Of a stretch of 64,000 bases of DNA, positions 13,009 to 24,240 are shown in pieces. The notes beneath the pieces are model-generated. The model was not told the DNA's origin and made no database searches. It saw only the letters and a list, made by a program, of their open reading frames with translations. Origin of the DNA: Aspidiotus rigidus (Eukaryota; Arthropoda; Insecta; Hemiptera; Diaspididae); the NCBI GenBank assembly GCA_035079385.1, contig JAVHKY010000024.1, forward strand, positions 6,138,001 through 6,202,000, in the 5' to 3' direction. Numbering within the stretch: the first letter of the stretch is position 1; every line of letters begins with the position of its first letter. The position numbers and the translations under genes were made by a program.

Positions 13009-14589
13009 ATGATACAATATACCACGGACCGAAACGAATCCCGAATAAGATCGATTCGCAGTCCGTACCGTTGCTTTTTATTTTCTTTCATTATTGTCAT
13101 ATTTTGCTGCCACGGGCAAAATGAGTCCATCATAAATAATCCCTTGCTCTACACTCCTCTGAAAGGATGGGTCAATGATCCAAATGGGCTTGTTTTCGTA
13201 GACGGGATTTATCATTTATTCTACCAATACAATCCGTATTCGAATGCACGCGGGAATCTGTCCTGGGGACATGCAACGGCCACAGATCTGGTGCACTGGA
13301 AAGAGAAAGGAGTCGCCCTACCGTACAATGTTGTCACCAAAGAAATGATCTTCTCGGGTAGTGCAGTTCATGACATGCATGACACCAGTGGTTTTGGTAC
13401 GGCGGAAAATCCTCCTGTCGTTGCCATGTTTACGAGTTTCTACAGCGAAAGTACAACTCTTTTCGATGGCACCAAAGTACCCAAAGGCAAGCAATCCCAG
13501 TCAATCGCGTACAGTACCGACAATGGGGACACCTGGCACTTCTACAAAAACAATCCAGTGATCAGAGATCCACCCGCGAAATACGCCGATCAGTGGGAAA
13601 ATTTTAGAGATCCGAAAGTGTTTTGGTACGCACCGGATAAAAAATGGGTACTGATAACTGTACTATCTGTGAAAAAAATAGCTTTGCTGTGGACATCTCA
13701 GAATCTCAAAGATTGGACGCTAATGAGTGAATTTAGCTCTACGAGAACTCCGAATAATATATGGGAATGTCCAGACCTTTTTCAGCTCGAGACAGCTGAA
13801 GGCAAATCGAAATGGGTTATGCTTATCAGTACAAATCCCGGTGGTGTGGCTGGAGGTTCCGGAATGCATTACCATATCGGCACGTTCGATGGGTACAAAT
13901 TTACCGAAGATGAAGACACGGCGTCGAATTATATTAAATGGCTGGACTTTGGCTCCGACTTCTACGCGGGAAGCACGTGGAATAATGTGGGCGCGAACAG
14001 GTATCTCATTGGTTGGATTAATAATTGGGACTACGCGGATCGAATAGACTATGAGTATAAAGGAGCGGAGGGTTTCGTCAGAAGTCTAAAACTCGAAGAA
14101 ATTAATGGAACGTTCAAAATAACTCAGAGACCTTGCAATGATCTCAAAAAGTATAGGAAAGAAGTGAAGAAATATTTTTTGAAGTCGGACGAGGATGAAA
14201 TCGAACTGTTGAAAAATAGAGCTTACGAAATGGACGTTGTTATAAATTGCGACAACGAAGAAGGTTTCTCGTTCGTTATCGAAGACGATAAGGATAAAAC
14301 TGAGGCAAAACTCCAATACGACGTTGGAAAAGAAACTTTATTTATCAAGAAAATGACAAGTTTTATCACTTTAAAAGATACTTATGTAACGCATCGAGCG
14401 CCGTATATCGCGAATGATATAGAAAAATTCCGAATATTCATCGATGGGTACACGCTGACTGTTTTTAGCACTAGGGGTGATGTCGTCTTTACCGAGTTGT
14501 TGATTTCGAAAGCTCAATCGAGGACGTTTTCTTTAAATCGAGAAACGAAATCCGGAGTGCGGGTGACAATATGGTCGTTAGACTTCTAA
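13009..14589 (+). CDS. Secreted GH32 beta-fructofuranosidase (invertase/levanase/inulinase type)
   Basis: This 526-residue intact ORF encodes a glycoside hydrolase family 32 enzyme, which cleaves terminal beta-fructosides in sucrose, inulin or levan. The retaining catalytic triad is visible: nucleophile D57 in WVNDPNG (54-60), transition-state stabiliser D201 in FRDP (199-202), and acid/base E253 in WECP (252-255). Other family motifs are FYQYNP (71-76), WGHATATDLVHW (86-97), FSGS (115-118), DFYAGSTW (317-324) and IGWINNW (334-340). The beta-propeller spans about 45-350 and a C-terminal beta-sandwich follows. A hydrophobic stretch at 22-34 after a basic 21-residue lead suggests a signal peptide cut near 34-36. 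Three sequons (N38, N83, N366) suggest secretory-pathway glycosylation. The start is the first ATG in frame and has A at -3. No intron is seen in the coding region. Family knowledge: animal GH32 genes are usually of microbial origin. The usual Met of WMNDPNG is Val here. Substrate preference cannot be read from the sequence. Confidence 0.95.
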   Translation: MIQYTTDRNESRIRSIRSPYRCFLFSFIIVIFCCHGQNESIINNPLLYTPLKGWVNDPNGLVFVDGIYHLFYQYNPYSNARGNLSWGHATATDLVHWKEKGVALPYNVVTKEMIFSGSAVHDMHDTSGFGTAENPPVVAMFTSFYSESTTLFDGTKVPKGKQSQSIAYSTDNGDTWHFYKNNPVIRDPPAKYADQWENFRDPKVFWYAPDKKWVLITVLSVKKIALLWTSQNLKDWTLMSEFSSTRTPNNIWECPDLFQLETAEGKSKWVMLISTNPGGVAGGSGMHYHIGTFDGYKFTEDEDTASNYIKWLDFGSDFYAGSTWNNVGANRYLIGWINNWDYADRIDYEYKGAEGFVRSLKLEEINGTFKITQRPCNDLKKYRKEVKKYFLKSDEDEIELLKNRAYEMDVVINCDNEEGFSFVIEDDKDKTEAKLQYDVGKETLFIKKMTSFITLKDTYVTHRAPYIANDIEKFRIFIDGYTLTVFSTRGDVVFTELLISKAQSRTFSLNRETKSGVRVTIWSLDF

Positions 14590-15230
14590 ACTTCATAAAT
14601 TTCAATGTAGCCAGGACGTAAAAATTCTTTCCTTTTGATAATTTGGTGTGAATAATTGGTACATATTTTTATTTGCAGAAATGATAAATTTTATAAAACT
14701 GTGTAATTTACTGATGTTAGACTATGTTATGAAAGAACGTGTTTATATTTGTTTGTAGGTAAGGTTTATTACATAATCTACTTTCTAAATGCAAATTGCA
14801 AGGAACTATAAATATTAACTATTCGGTACATTATGGTTATTTTTGGCTGTCGTAACATTTTTTCATTTTACAGGTTCAGTGCCAGTGTGAAAATCATTCA
14901 TAAATTATTTTAATTGAATAAAAAACATAATTTTTAGAGAAAGAGAGAATTTTAACCTTATATAGTCACTGAAATTTTAAAAAAATAGAAAGCTAGAAAA
15001 AAATATTAGAAATTAAAGATAACTAATAGGTAACCAAATATTTATTCATAATTAATCAACTGAGGAAAAATACAACAATTTTTATGACTTCAGAAATTAT
15101 TTCATATTTTTCTAATTTTCTAAGATTATGTAAGCTCTTGCGGGATGATGCGCTTTATTCAAATATTCTCTTTTAACTCAAAACTGAAAATGAAGAGAGA
15201 AAAAAAAGGCGAGTACTCCATATTAATTTG
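14590..15230. other. GH32 3' flank
   Basis: AT-rich. It holds the candidate polyadenylation signal at 14917. Nothing else is recognised. Confidence 0.5.
14917..14922 (+). terminator. Candidate polyadenylation signal AATAAA for the GH32 gene
   Basis: This is a canonical AATAAA hexamer about 330 bases past the GH32 stop codon, followed by A-rich sequence. It is the clearest polyadenylation signal downstream. The site of 3' end formation is inferred, not seen. Confidence 0.4.
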
Positions 15231-16020
15231 CATTTCCAGCAATGAAAAACTCGCGGCTTCTTTAATGGGATTAACCGAGGGCTACAGGGAACCTTTTGTA
15301 CGGGAAAAGTGGGGGAGGACTTAAATAAATTTAAACTCTTCAGCTATATTTGGACTTGGAACAATTTCGACTACCGAGCTTGTGATAGGAGAGGGACTTT
15401 GAAAAATTTTTTCGAAATCCTTATCAATCCCTACAACACAACAGTCAGATTTTTCCAAGTCCTCTTTTTGCAATTTTTTTTCTCAAGTCCGTTTAGTCAC
15501 AAGTTAGGTTGAGTTGCCTTCGCGGACGTCGGGTACCAAACATTTTACACGATATAACCCCCCATGAAACAAGTACCCTATTAGAAGAGGAAAAGAGAAA
15601 ACATATTCTAGAAATTCATGGAATAAATTTCTTGATTTTTAATGTTCCCATTCCATATGGCTTTCAAAAGTCAATAGACGAGTACAAATTCAGGGAAGGA
15701 GAGATTATGAACGAACGAAAAACGCGTAAATTTCATCTCATTTCCAATGGGGTCTGAGCCTGGGACCTCTTGCACAGATGGCGGTTAATCAGTTGGTCAA
15801 TACAAGGAATCAAAATTCAAATTTCAAAACTTCTTCGCCCAAATTTTTTTTTCATATATTGAATCCATCACATATAATGGTGCCATTTAGAAGGGGTTAT
15901 ATAGTTTTTTTGGGGGGAGGGGAGAATAGTTTTATGGGATGGCAAACTTTATGTTTGAGAATGGATCACCCTCAAATTAACGTCATGAATTTTTCGAAAC
16001 GTCTGACTTTTACCTAAATT
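15230..16020. repeat. Composite dispersed repeat, short copy
   Basis: Contains CTCGCGGCTTCTTTAATGGG, AGGGAACCTTTTGTACGGG (15289-15307) and about three diverged minisatellite units (15340-15480). The rest shows no feature. The short ORFs here have no recognisable domain. Confidence 0.6.
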
Positions 16021-18179
16021 AGGCAATTGAAATTTTGAGCCCATTAATTCTTCCATTATAAGCTAGATTATGATTCTGGTAGTTTAGACTAAAGGAAGCC
16101 AAGCGACAACTTTGGTGACTTGAACTTGAGCAAGAATTGACTAAGTTTAACATAATTGAGCATAGTTTAAACGGGTCGGGCCAATGACGTGGTACCCTCA
16201 ACCAACTTTATGGTCAATTTTGAAAGAGTCTCCCTCACGTGTGCATCATGGATAAGCCGATCTCCTTGTGATATGTCTCGGCTAACGCTTGAAGGCTTCC
16301 AATTCTTTTCTCCTCCTTCCAGCTGCTGCAGCACAGAATCGGTCAAATACACCGTCTTCGCGATTTCGAGGTCGATCGTAAGTGTTTTGCGAACTCACGT
16401 CGACAGTGAGTTGATGGGATGAAATGAGCGCTTAATTTGTAGTCAAGTAAAACTTCCACAGTTATTTTGAATCGAGTGGTGGTCGATATTGGCCGGAAAA
16501 GTAGATCAGCTTGATTTTCAGTCGACTTCTGGTCAAAAGAACGAGTCGATTTTAAGTCGCGATGTGGTTCATCGGGGTGGGGAAAATCATAGAATTATCA
16601 TATAAGATTTGGGTTTGAAAATAACGATGGATAAGTTTTATCCTACTGATGATTGAATTACGACTGCTGTTCTTCCAGACGAACCTCTCCATATCCAGAA
16701 ACGAACTCACGCTTAAGAAATGCTTCGCTCCGAGAAAAATTCTATGATTGTTGTTCAAAGTGAACTCAATCTTTTTTCTAATTTTTAAGGCTTAGATTTT
16801 TCTATTGATAAAAATTTTTGTGGTAATACTATATTACACTCAATCTTATACAAGAATAAGACTCCAGCTGATGGCTGCACTTGAATTCAAGTTCTTCTTT
16901 CTTGACACAAAATGTCGTCATCAACATAAATTGATATCACCAATTAAGCAGATGCAGCCATTAGTTGCAGACGTGATCCTATGCAAGATGATGGAGGCCC
17001 ATAATGAAGAGGATACTCAAAAGAGTAACACGAAAGAAAATGCAAAGGACCACACGAAATTGAAAACACGACGGAAGAAATATTTCCACCTTCTTGACCA
17101 CTTACCTCCTCGTAGTAGGTGTTATAAACGCTGTTTGATTTTAGGGAGAGGTGTGAGATTGATTTTCAGCATTTTATTGAGGCTGTTTATAACTTCCAAT
17201 TGCTTTGACAACTATTAAGTCCAATTTTGAGTACCTATAGCAATATAACCTATTATCAAATTTCTAATTTTGAATACTACAAAGTCCCATTGTAAATATA
17301 GTAGTGTAGGTCTACACGTAATACCTGTTTTCTTTCTCTCTCCTTCTTTCTTTGGGACTAGCTGATCCAGGGTCTCAAAATTAAATGAATTAGTTGATGA
17401 GAAATTCAACGAAGAACAACTTTTTCTTTGAATTTTTTTTAGTAAAATTTTTATTTTGCATGGAGTAAGTAAAAACTAATAGTTTTAGGTTTGATGTTTG
17501 AAGTCTTTTTCCCGTTAACAAATTGACTTATACTGACAAAGAAATTCATAATTTGATATGAAATTCAATGAGAACCAACTTCTGTTAGAAACATTCTTCA
17601 GTAAGATCCCAAGTTTGCATAATATGAACCAAAGACAGACATGGAAATAAAAGTTCTGGACGGAGAACGCAGAATTTTTAGAACGCAATTCCGAACCATA
17701 TTCTGAACAACTTCTATCGAAAAAACTTTTAGTATTTAGAGATATTGGTTCTTCATGAATCACTCTTATTGGTCCACATTGCACAGAGAAAAAGAGAACT
17801 AATTTGAGAATGCAGAAATACAGAGGCAACATCAATTCTCCGAATAGGAATTCACTTAGGTACGTCTTTCATTAATGAAATTTTCTATTTTTCAACATAA
17901 ATGCCGATCGAATATCAGAGCTCAAGTTGCGTCACCGACTTCGACGTTACAACGGGTCGTGTCAAGTGTAGGTCGATAATAATAATCGAGTTTGGGTCAA
18001 TTTCAACTGTAAATCGACAGAAAATTATTGCATTTTCACTCGAAATAAGGTTTTATTGATGATGATACTGTATTGAAATTGCGTCGATTTCTGTGGTACC
18101 TAAATTAGATTTCGATTTTGGATTCATTTCATATTATTTATCACGAATTCTCTGTTCCATGTTACGACACATAAATCAC
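16020..18179. other. Spacer with family C scraps
   Basis: CGA-rich family C phrases at 16430-16570 and 17900-18060, and the AAGAGTAACACGAAAG phrase at about 17020. The 137-residue frame at 16805-17218 spans that repeat phrase and has no domain, so it is not called as a gene. Confidence 0.5.
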
Positions 18180-18341
18180 AAAATACACAAAAACGCACAG
18201 GTTACTAGAGTCGTAATTTAATTTAAAAAATTCGTAAGCAAGCGCTTTCGGATAAATGGTATCCATCAATCAACGCGCATTGCTTATGAATTTTTTAAAT
18301 TAAATTACGACTCTAGTAACCTGTGTGTTTTTGTGTATTTT
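18180..18341. repeat. Perfect-looking fold-back, 62-bp arms
   Basis: 18180-18241 and 18280-18341 are reverse complements with very few mismatches (for example ACGCACAGG against CCTGTGTGT). The 38-base loop begins GCGCTTTCGG, a phrase also seen near 6040 and, inverted, near 60867. Probably a small fold-back transposable element. Confidence 0.9.
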
Positions 18342-19389
18342 GTCATATTAGGTATTTATACTTAGGTGGAAAAAACCTGGAATCGCGTGAATTCTAATAG
18401 CCTACTTTCTCAATCTTCATTAATGAAATTCAAAATCGAGGTCCAAAACCAGTCGGCTGGAGAGTGCGTGACCCGATTCTGGTGAAGATGACGACGACTA
18501 AATTTGTGGTAGAGCCAAGTGACGTCACACGAAGATTGGGTAAGACACAGCACTTATGGGTCAATTTTAAAATAATCCAAATGAATAAAGACTGTCACCT
18601 TCATCAAAAGATTGAAGAGAAGTAATCTTTTTCTAATATTTTATTACATGATACCAATGCTATATCAAACTATTCTTAAGTAATGCGGGTTGGTTTTTGT
18701 AAGCAAATCTTCTTAAAATAAAAATATACAGTAGACAAAGAGCCTCTTCATTGAATACCTACTGAGTTTACAATAAGAACAATTAAAGTTGATACAACAA
18801 GCAAATGAGGTGATCAAATTAACATCTTGACCTATTCTCTGCACGAATAAATTTGTACTTACTGTAACCTCTTGACCTTCAAACTTCTAGCTAAAAGAAA
18901 CAAAGCGACCCAGCTCACAGCTGATTCATGATTCAAACTATTCCTTTAGTTTCGCTAGTGTACAATGAACAGAATTTGCGCCTATGTACAGTATAGTAGG
19001 TAATACGGGTACATGAATACACCGCAGTTGCAAAAGCTGTGAGCATCGATATATTGATTGTTCATGTTTATAAACTGAGTGATTGCATTTCTCTTGACAA
19101 CAACAATAAACAAGATTTCAGTATGGTTGGTCAGCACAGTGCGTCGACTCTAATGAGTTGATCTTTGGTGACGAGGCGTTCTTTTGCAGTTTTCTTCTGT
19201 GTTACTCTTTCGAGTATACTCGTCATTACGGATGACCGTAATTTCATACAAAATTGTATTGATTCTATTGATCTTTGGTCTCGGCGATTAATCGTACCTT
19301 GGCTTCAAAACTTGAGTGCACACAGTCACCAGCTGAACATTGGTCCTCAGAATGATTGTGTTTCTTAATACATCTATTAAAAATTCACT
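18342..19389. other. Spacer
   Basis: One TGACGTCA site near 18521. A phrase at about 19200-19260 (GAGTATACTCGTCATTACGG) is related to 60925-60960. No gene. Confidence 0.45.
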
Positions 19390-19960
19390 AGGATGACTAC
19401 AGAGATTTCTGTGAGTAGAGGGGCTGATCAACTACAAGACAAATTTGAATTAGGATTTCGACATCAATTTAAAGTCAATTAAAAGCCGATCAGCTTATAT
19501 TTTCAGAGCGCTGGATATCTGTAATCGTGTACTTATGGACGTAAGGTTTTAAATTGATGAAGAATCAGGAGGAGCTCGTTGGAAATCAACTGTAGAGAAA
19601 AATTGGGCGAGTGGCTAGCATACAAACAAAATCCTTCTTCGGGTGGACGAAAGAAGAATTGGACGTCCTCCTTGTGGCGTCTTTGGCTAGGCTCAAGAGT
19701 AGTTCACACTTTAACTCGTGGTACAGCACAAAACTTTGATGAAGCGCGAGCGCTATAGTACCTAATGAAACACCGGTAGTGCGCGTACGTTAGTAGCACC
19801 AGAAAAAGTCAACTTTTAGTCGATTTCGACTCTATTTTTGGTAGACCTATACTGCATCATATCTCTCTCAATCGACTGCAAATTGACAGTCAACCTCGAC
19901 CCATCGGGAATGGGTTGACATCGAGAAGATTACCTATCGGTCGGACCGGGATTCTAAAAG
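19390..19960. repeat. Dispersed repeat family C, copy 1
   Basis: Rich in GTCGATTT/AAATCGAC phrases. It shares GTGGCTAGCATACA, CTCCTTGTGGCGTCTT-like and AAACTTTGATGAAGCGCG with 55960-56105. Related CGA-rich sequence occurs at 16430-16570, 17900-18060, 30220-30660 and 54740-55220. No coding sequence. Confidence 0.7.
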
Positions 19961-22165
19961 GAAGAAAAATAATTGGCATTTCCTAAACTTTTTTAATACA
20001 CGAATGCTTTTACAATAAGAAATCGACGTCTTGGAAGAACTAATTTCCTTCTTTAAAACGACGATACGGAGTAGAAAAAATAAAAGAAGCATTTATAACA
20101 GACCGTTAGATTCTCTATCTCTGATTCTATAGAGGGATCTCTCTTTTAAAAATTCGGCTGACAAGAGGTAAGCAGGAAACGAAACGTCAACATGATGATA
20201 TGAATTTCAAAATGTACTACCTATTTTCGCTTATTTCGGAGTTATTGATCTGTTTCGCAGCCGACTGTCCCTTGTTCGAGAACGCTTACAATTTTCGCAA
20301 AAATATTGTACGCGAACAATGAATCGAAAGTATCGTTTTCTCGGCTTACGTCCGTGCGCACCTTACCCTCGCTGCAAACTATTTTCCATTCACGAAGAAT
20401 AAATAGTGTCCCCATTCCCGTTATGCATGGTCAGAAGATTTTTGTGAAAAAACACATACCACCACCCATAGGTTTCTTTAAAAATATGAATATGTCACGT
20501 ACAGGTAGCGGTAAGGAATAAAGGTAGATAACAGTTACAGACTTTAATTTTGCTTTATATATTTTTCGGAAGATGGGCCAAATTAGTGTCACTCTAGATT
20601 AGAATCCGCGCATCTCCGTTGTGACACTAATTCCTTTTTGCGCCGTATAGACGCGTCCCAGGCTTACATTAGTTGCCTACCGTTTATTTATTTTTCTTAT
20701 AGTGGACAGTGCTCTACATTTAACTTATACCTGTAGTTCGATGGTACATGTTATTTCTGAACGACGTGTACATGAAGGTATTCAAAATTTCAGCAAGCCT
20801 TTCGTTCATGCGATGTTGGCGGGCCAGCAGCTGATGTAAAGGAGAGAAAAGCAGGTATGACTCCATCTTTCTTCGACGCGCGTCGTAGAAGAGTCTCGCT
20901 CATTTAGTGAAACAATCATAAATCATCGGACGACGAGTAGGTTCTGCCCTGATAATCATCATCTAAGGTGTTCCTTTCTTCATTAAAAGCTTAGTTAACG
21001 CGTTCAGGTCCCGAGTGTAGGAAAAGCATCATTAATAATCATAGAGGATATATTGTGATAGTTATTGTTAATAACACCGCATGCGGCGCTGCCTCCCTCC
21101 GCTGATGGCATTTGACACCGCATTTTTTCGCTTGTATCAGGTGTCAATATTATTATACTATCTTCGCGTGTGTATAAAGTATTAGTCGGTGTCATATCGT
21201 GTACCAGTATTTGACCAGCGACATTTAAATCGACGTGTACTCGTAATTAAACGCATTTAATCGTACCTATATCATTCTTTCAAGTTAATTAAATCTGATG
21301 TCCAGCACGCGAAGCTGTCGTTCTAAATAGATTCAAAAAAAAAAAAAAAAACGGCCCTCGTCATAATTCTGGACGTACAGACATCGATGTATTTGTTCAA
21401 CGTTGAATAGTTTTTAAACGCTCATTCTCTATGTCCGCAGCATCGAGCGCGAGACAAAGAGGGAAAATAAATAACGCAAAAATACGGACTGAGTATGTAT
21501 TCGACGTTGTAATCGAGTGTGAAATATTTATTTAGGGGATGAATAGTTTTCGAGCCGTTCGACGATGACCTACACCGTTCTGTACGGTAATTTGTCGACG
21601 AGTTGAATTTTTTCCGTTGAGATGATAAACTAGTACCTATACGTATGAATATCACATAATATAATGCAGTATATTATTATTATTTTTTTTCTGGCGCTAC
21701 AAAAATATCGTTCAACGTTATTATATGTTTATTATTGTTAGCCTTTATTATCGTATATAGTTTGTCTCCATATGGAATGGATAACTGGTCTCGATTGTTA
21801 TGGAAATGAAACCAAGACGTTTACATCGGATCTGATTCCGACGACCAGAGCTGACAAATAAGTTATTCAGATCATCGCGTCGGAGATTTGATTGCCAAGA
21901 TTAACTACAAATCAGCTTCATATTACAAAGAGAGTACCTGGTGCCGATCAATCTGAAGCAGTTACTCTCATGAAAAAAAGAGGTGAGTTATAAAAAGGGG
22001 AAAGTGCTACTCCTTGCCGAGGGGACAGAAAAATCCGTGTTCCATGCATAAGACTTTCATTTTTGTAATAGACTAACTACACAAAATTCGTCCGACGACA
22101 GTATGTAAAATAATAAGATGAGGATCAGATGCCCATGCCCTCTTTCACAATGCCTCTGAACATAT
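19961..22165. other. Mostly single-copy spacer
   Basis: AT-rich with an A18-like run near 21335. A short inverted pair around 20577 and 20622 (TTAGTGTCAC and GTGACACTAA) flanks 35 bases. No coding domain is recognised. Confidence 0.45.
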
Positions 22166-22466
22166 TGTGACGTTCTACCAGTCACCGAATATCTCTTGAC
22201 GCCAATAATAAAGAACAATTACAAAAATCGAGCTTTATTACTGGTACCGCAAGTACAACACTTCTAAACACCGTTAAACTGTAACACAATCGCATTAAAG
22301 AACGAGAACACGTTGACTATCGCTTTAAGATTACAACTGAATCGCTCTATCGGGTTGCTGCCGGCTATTTATAGTCTCACCCTTAATTCCAGAATTCTTG
22401 AGATTTCTTCTAGAACGGCAAACAGGTTATGCAAGAGTCCTCACAATCAATCGAGCAAGTTCCAGG

Positions 22467-22784
22467 CACAGATATGTATTAAATAACGAGGCAGGCACTA
22501 GCGTCAGGTGACAGCGATGTAGGGTACATCACATTTTAACACATGTCTTATGGCAGCTACACTTCAAATTATTTGAAATTGCCAAATACTTCTCTTTGTC
22601 GATTAAATATAATGATGAGAAAAATTGACTCGAAAGGAAATAAACTTTTGTTGTAAATCAAGTTCAAAGTTGTATAGCGTCTTATGGGAATTTTGTTTTC
22701 TGCCTGCTGTTAGGGGAATCGTTATACTAGGACCGCTCACAAGGCGTTTACACGGCGTTGTATAGCGAGTCCGATATCTATGTG
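22467..22784. mobile_element. hAT-like MITE nested in the gypsy LTR
   Basis: About 318 bp of non-coding sequence interrupts the left LTR. The uninterrupted right LTR reads GTTCCAGG then TTGTTC at this point. The left LTR has GTTCCAGG before the insert and GTTCCAAA after it, so an 8-bp target duplication with two later changes. Ends are CACAGATATG and, inverted, CACATAGATATC, a short imperfect terminal inverted repeat. An 8-bp duplication suggests hAT-type transposition. Confidence 0.65.
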
Positions 22785-22873
22785 GTTCCAAATTGTTCAC
22801 GCGCATTTGGCGAATTAGTTGAGCAATAAGTGTGCTTCCTTGCGGCGTCTGCTATTATTAAAAGTTTAGCGGC

Positions 22874-23752
22874 ATAATTTGAGGATTTCGCTTGAAAATG
22901 CTTGAAGACTTTCCCCACGGTTCTGTTGGCGGTATTTCAGTTCTCTTCTTCTGATGGGAGCCAAGTGGGCTTGACCAAAGCGTTGCTCAAAGACTTCAAT
23001 TAATTTTTGATAGTCTTTCTTGTCTTCTTCAGCAACTTGGACAACAACTGTAGGGTAGCTCCTCTTAGGCTGACAATCAAATTACCAGCTTTGGCTTTGT
23101 CATCCCATCCATTTAGTCAAGCTGTTATTTCAAATTACAATTTATACAGTTCCCAAGAGATCTCTCCATCAAATGTTGGTATTTTGACTTTGGCCTTTGA
23201 CAATGGTTCTGTACCTGGTATGTTTCCTTCATTAGATCCAGAACTGAAGAAGGCAACGCCTGGTGGGTCTACAACCATGCTTACTGTTGGATTCCCTTCC
23301 AGTCTCGGGAGGCGTTCCTCCATTACTTTCCACCGTTGCTCGAGTCCTTCAACTTGATTTTTAACTTCGCTCAGTCCATCAAAGATCTCTGCTTCAAGGT
23401 CTTCCTTGTTCTGTTCAAGTTTCTGGTCCATTGCATTCTTGTTGTATTTGAGTTTCTGCTCCATCATAGTAAACCCAGCCTTCAGATCTTTAGCCATTAT
23501 ATCTGTCAACATTTGCAGCATTGCACTCAAATCTATAGCTGGAGACTGCTTTGTTGGCGTACCGGTCTCAAGGTTTCCAATAGCCTCGTCAACCTCAAAT
23601 TCAAAATTGGCCACGTCCAAACCCAAGTCTTTGAATTCTTTTTCCAGACGATCGGCTAATTCATTTTTGGTTCCGCTAACAGAGAGATTACGATTCCGGA
23701 GTTTCTTGCGGAGTTGATCTCGAGTAAGTTCATGAAACTTCTTCTTCACCAT
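22874..23752 (-). pseudogene. Ty3/gypsy-like gag with N-terminal SAP domain, broken
   Basis: The ORF starts at 23752 and runs 205 codons. Residues about 3-40 fit a SAP DNA-binding motif (basic helix, then RNLSVSGTKNELADRL). A coiled-coil-prone stretch follows at about 85-150, and the gag core begins near KVKIPTFDG (about 191-199). A stop at 23135 and a second stop a few codons later interrupt the core. Related gag sequence continues toward 22874 after a further frameshift, with the typical pattern of a RFG-containing helix followed by a GESLQ motif. It then ends where pol was deleted. SAP-domain gag proteins occur in some arthropod gypsy-type elements. It is not functional. Confidence 0.85.
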
Positions 23753-23795
23753 CTTAAATCACCACAAGCTTCAAACGCACAGAGTAGGCTTACAC

Positions 23796-23814
23796 AATCC
23801 CACTTCTGACACCA
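23796..23814 (-). promoter_or_regulatory. Primer-binding site matching tRNA-Leu 3' end
   Basis: Two bases inside the LTR, the minus strand reads TGGTGTCAGAAGTGGGATT. This is the complement of a CCA-tailed leucine tRNA 3' end (…ATCCCACTTCTGACA-CCA) as I know it from animal tRNA-Leu sequences. Confidence 0.8.
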
Positions 23815-23816
23815 GT

Positions 23817-24240
23817 TGTGACGTTCTACCAGTCACCAAATATCTCTTGGCGCCAATAATAAAGAACAATTACAACAACCGAGCTTTATTACTGGTACCG
23901 CAAGTACAAGACTTCTAAACACCGTTAAACTGTAACACAATTGCGTTAAAGAACGAGAACACGTTAACTATCGCCTTAAGATTACAACTGAGTCGCTTTA
24001 TCGGGTTGCTGCCGGCTATTTATAGTCTCACCCTTAATTCCGGAATTCTCGAGATTTGTCTAGAATGGCAAACAGGTTATGCAAGAGTACTTACAATCAA
24101 TCGAGCATGTTCCAGGTTGTTCACGCGCATTCTGCAGACTAGTTGAGCAATAAGTGAGCTTCCTTGCGGCGTCTGTTATTATGAAAAGTTTAGCGGCATG
24201 TGCAAGCTTGGTGCTTGCGGCTTCATTGCAGAACGCCACA
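23817..24240 (-). repeat. gypsy-like LTR, complete copy
   Basis: 424 bp. The plus strand starts TGTGACGTTCTACCAG and ends AACGCCACA, so both strands begin TGTG. A primer-binding site lies just inside at 23796-23814. A purine tract also lies just outside at 24241-24256, which a normal 5' LTR should not have. Confidence 0.85.

Larger units (their letters stand above)
22166..24240 (-). mobile_element. Internally deleted Ty3/gypsy-like element
   Basis: Two related LTRs in direct orientation enclose only part of gag. The right LTR (23817-24240, 424 bp) looks complete. The left LTR is 22166-22466 plus about 22785-22873, split by a nested insertion and missing about 43 bp at its inner end. All of pol is gone. 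The deletion joins mid-gag to the LTR at a shared stretch, TTTAGCGGCAT. No target duplication was found. Assignment to gypsy rests on the gag sequence and the tRNA-Leu-type primer site. Confidence 0.85.

Noticed and set aside
14086..14316. Minus-strand frame inside the GH32 gene
   Set aside because: Antisense shadow of the GH32 coding sequence, with no independent support.
15509..15757. 82-residue frame after a composite repeat
   Set aside because: No domain, and the sequence lies within or next to repeat modules.
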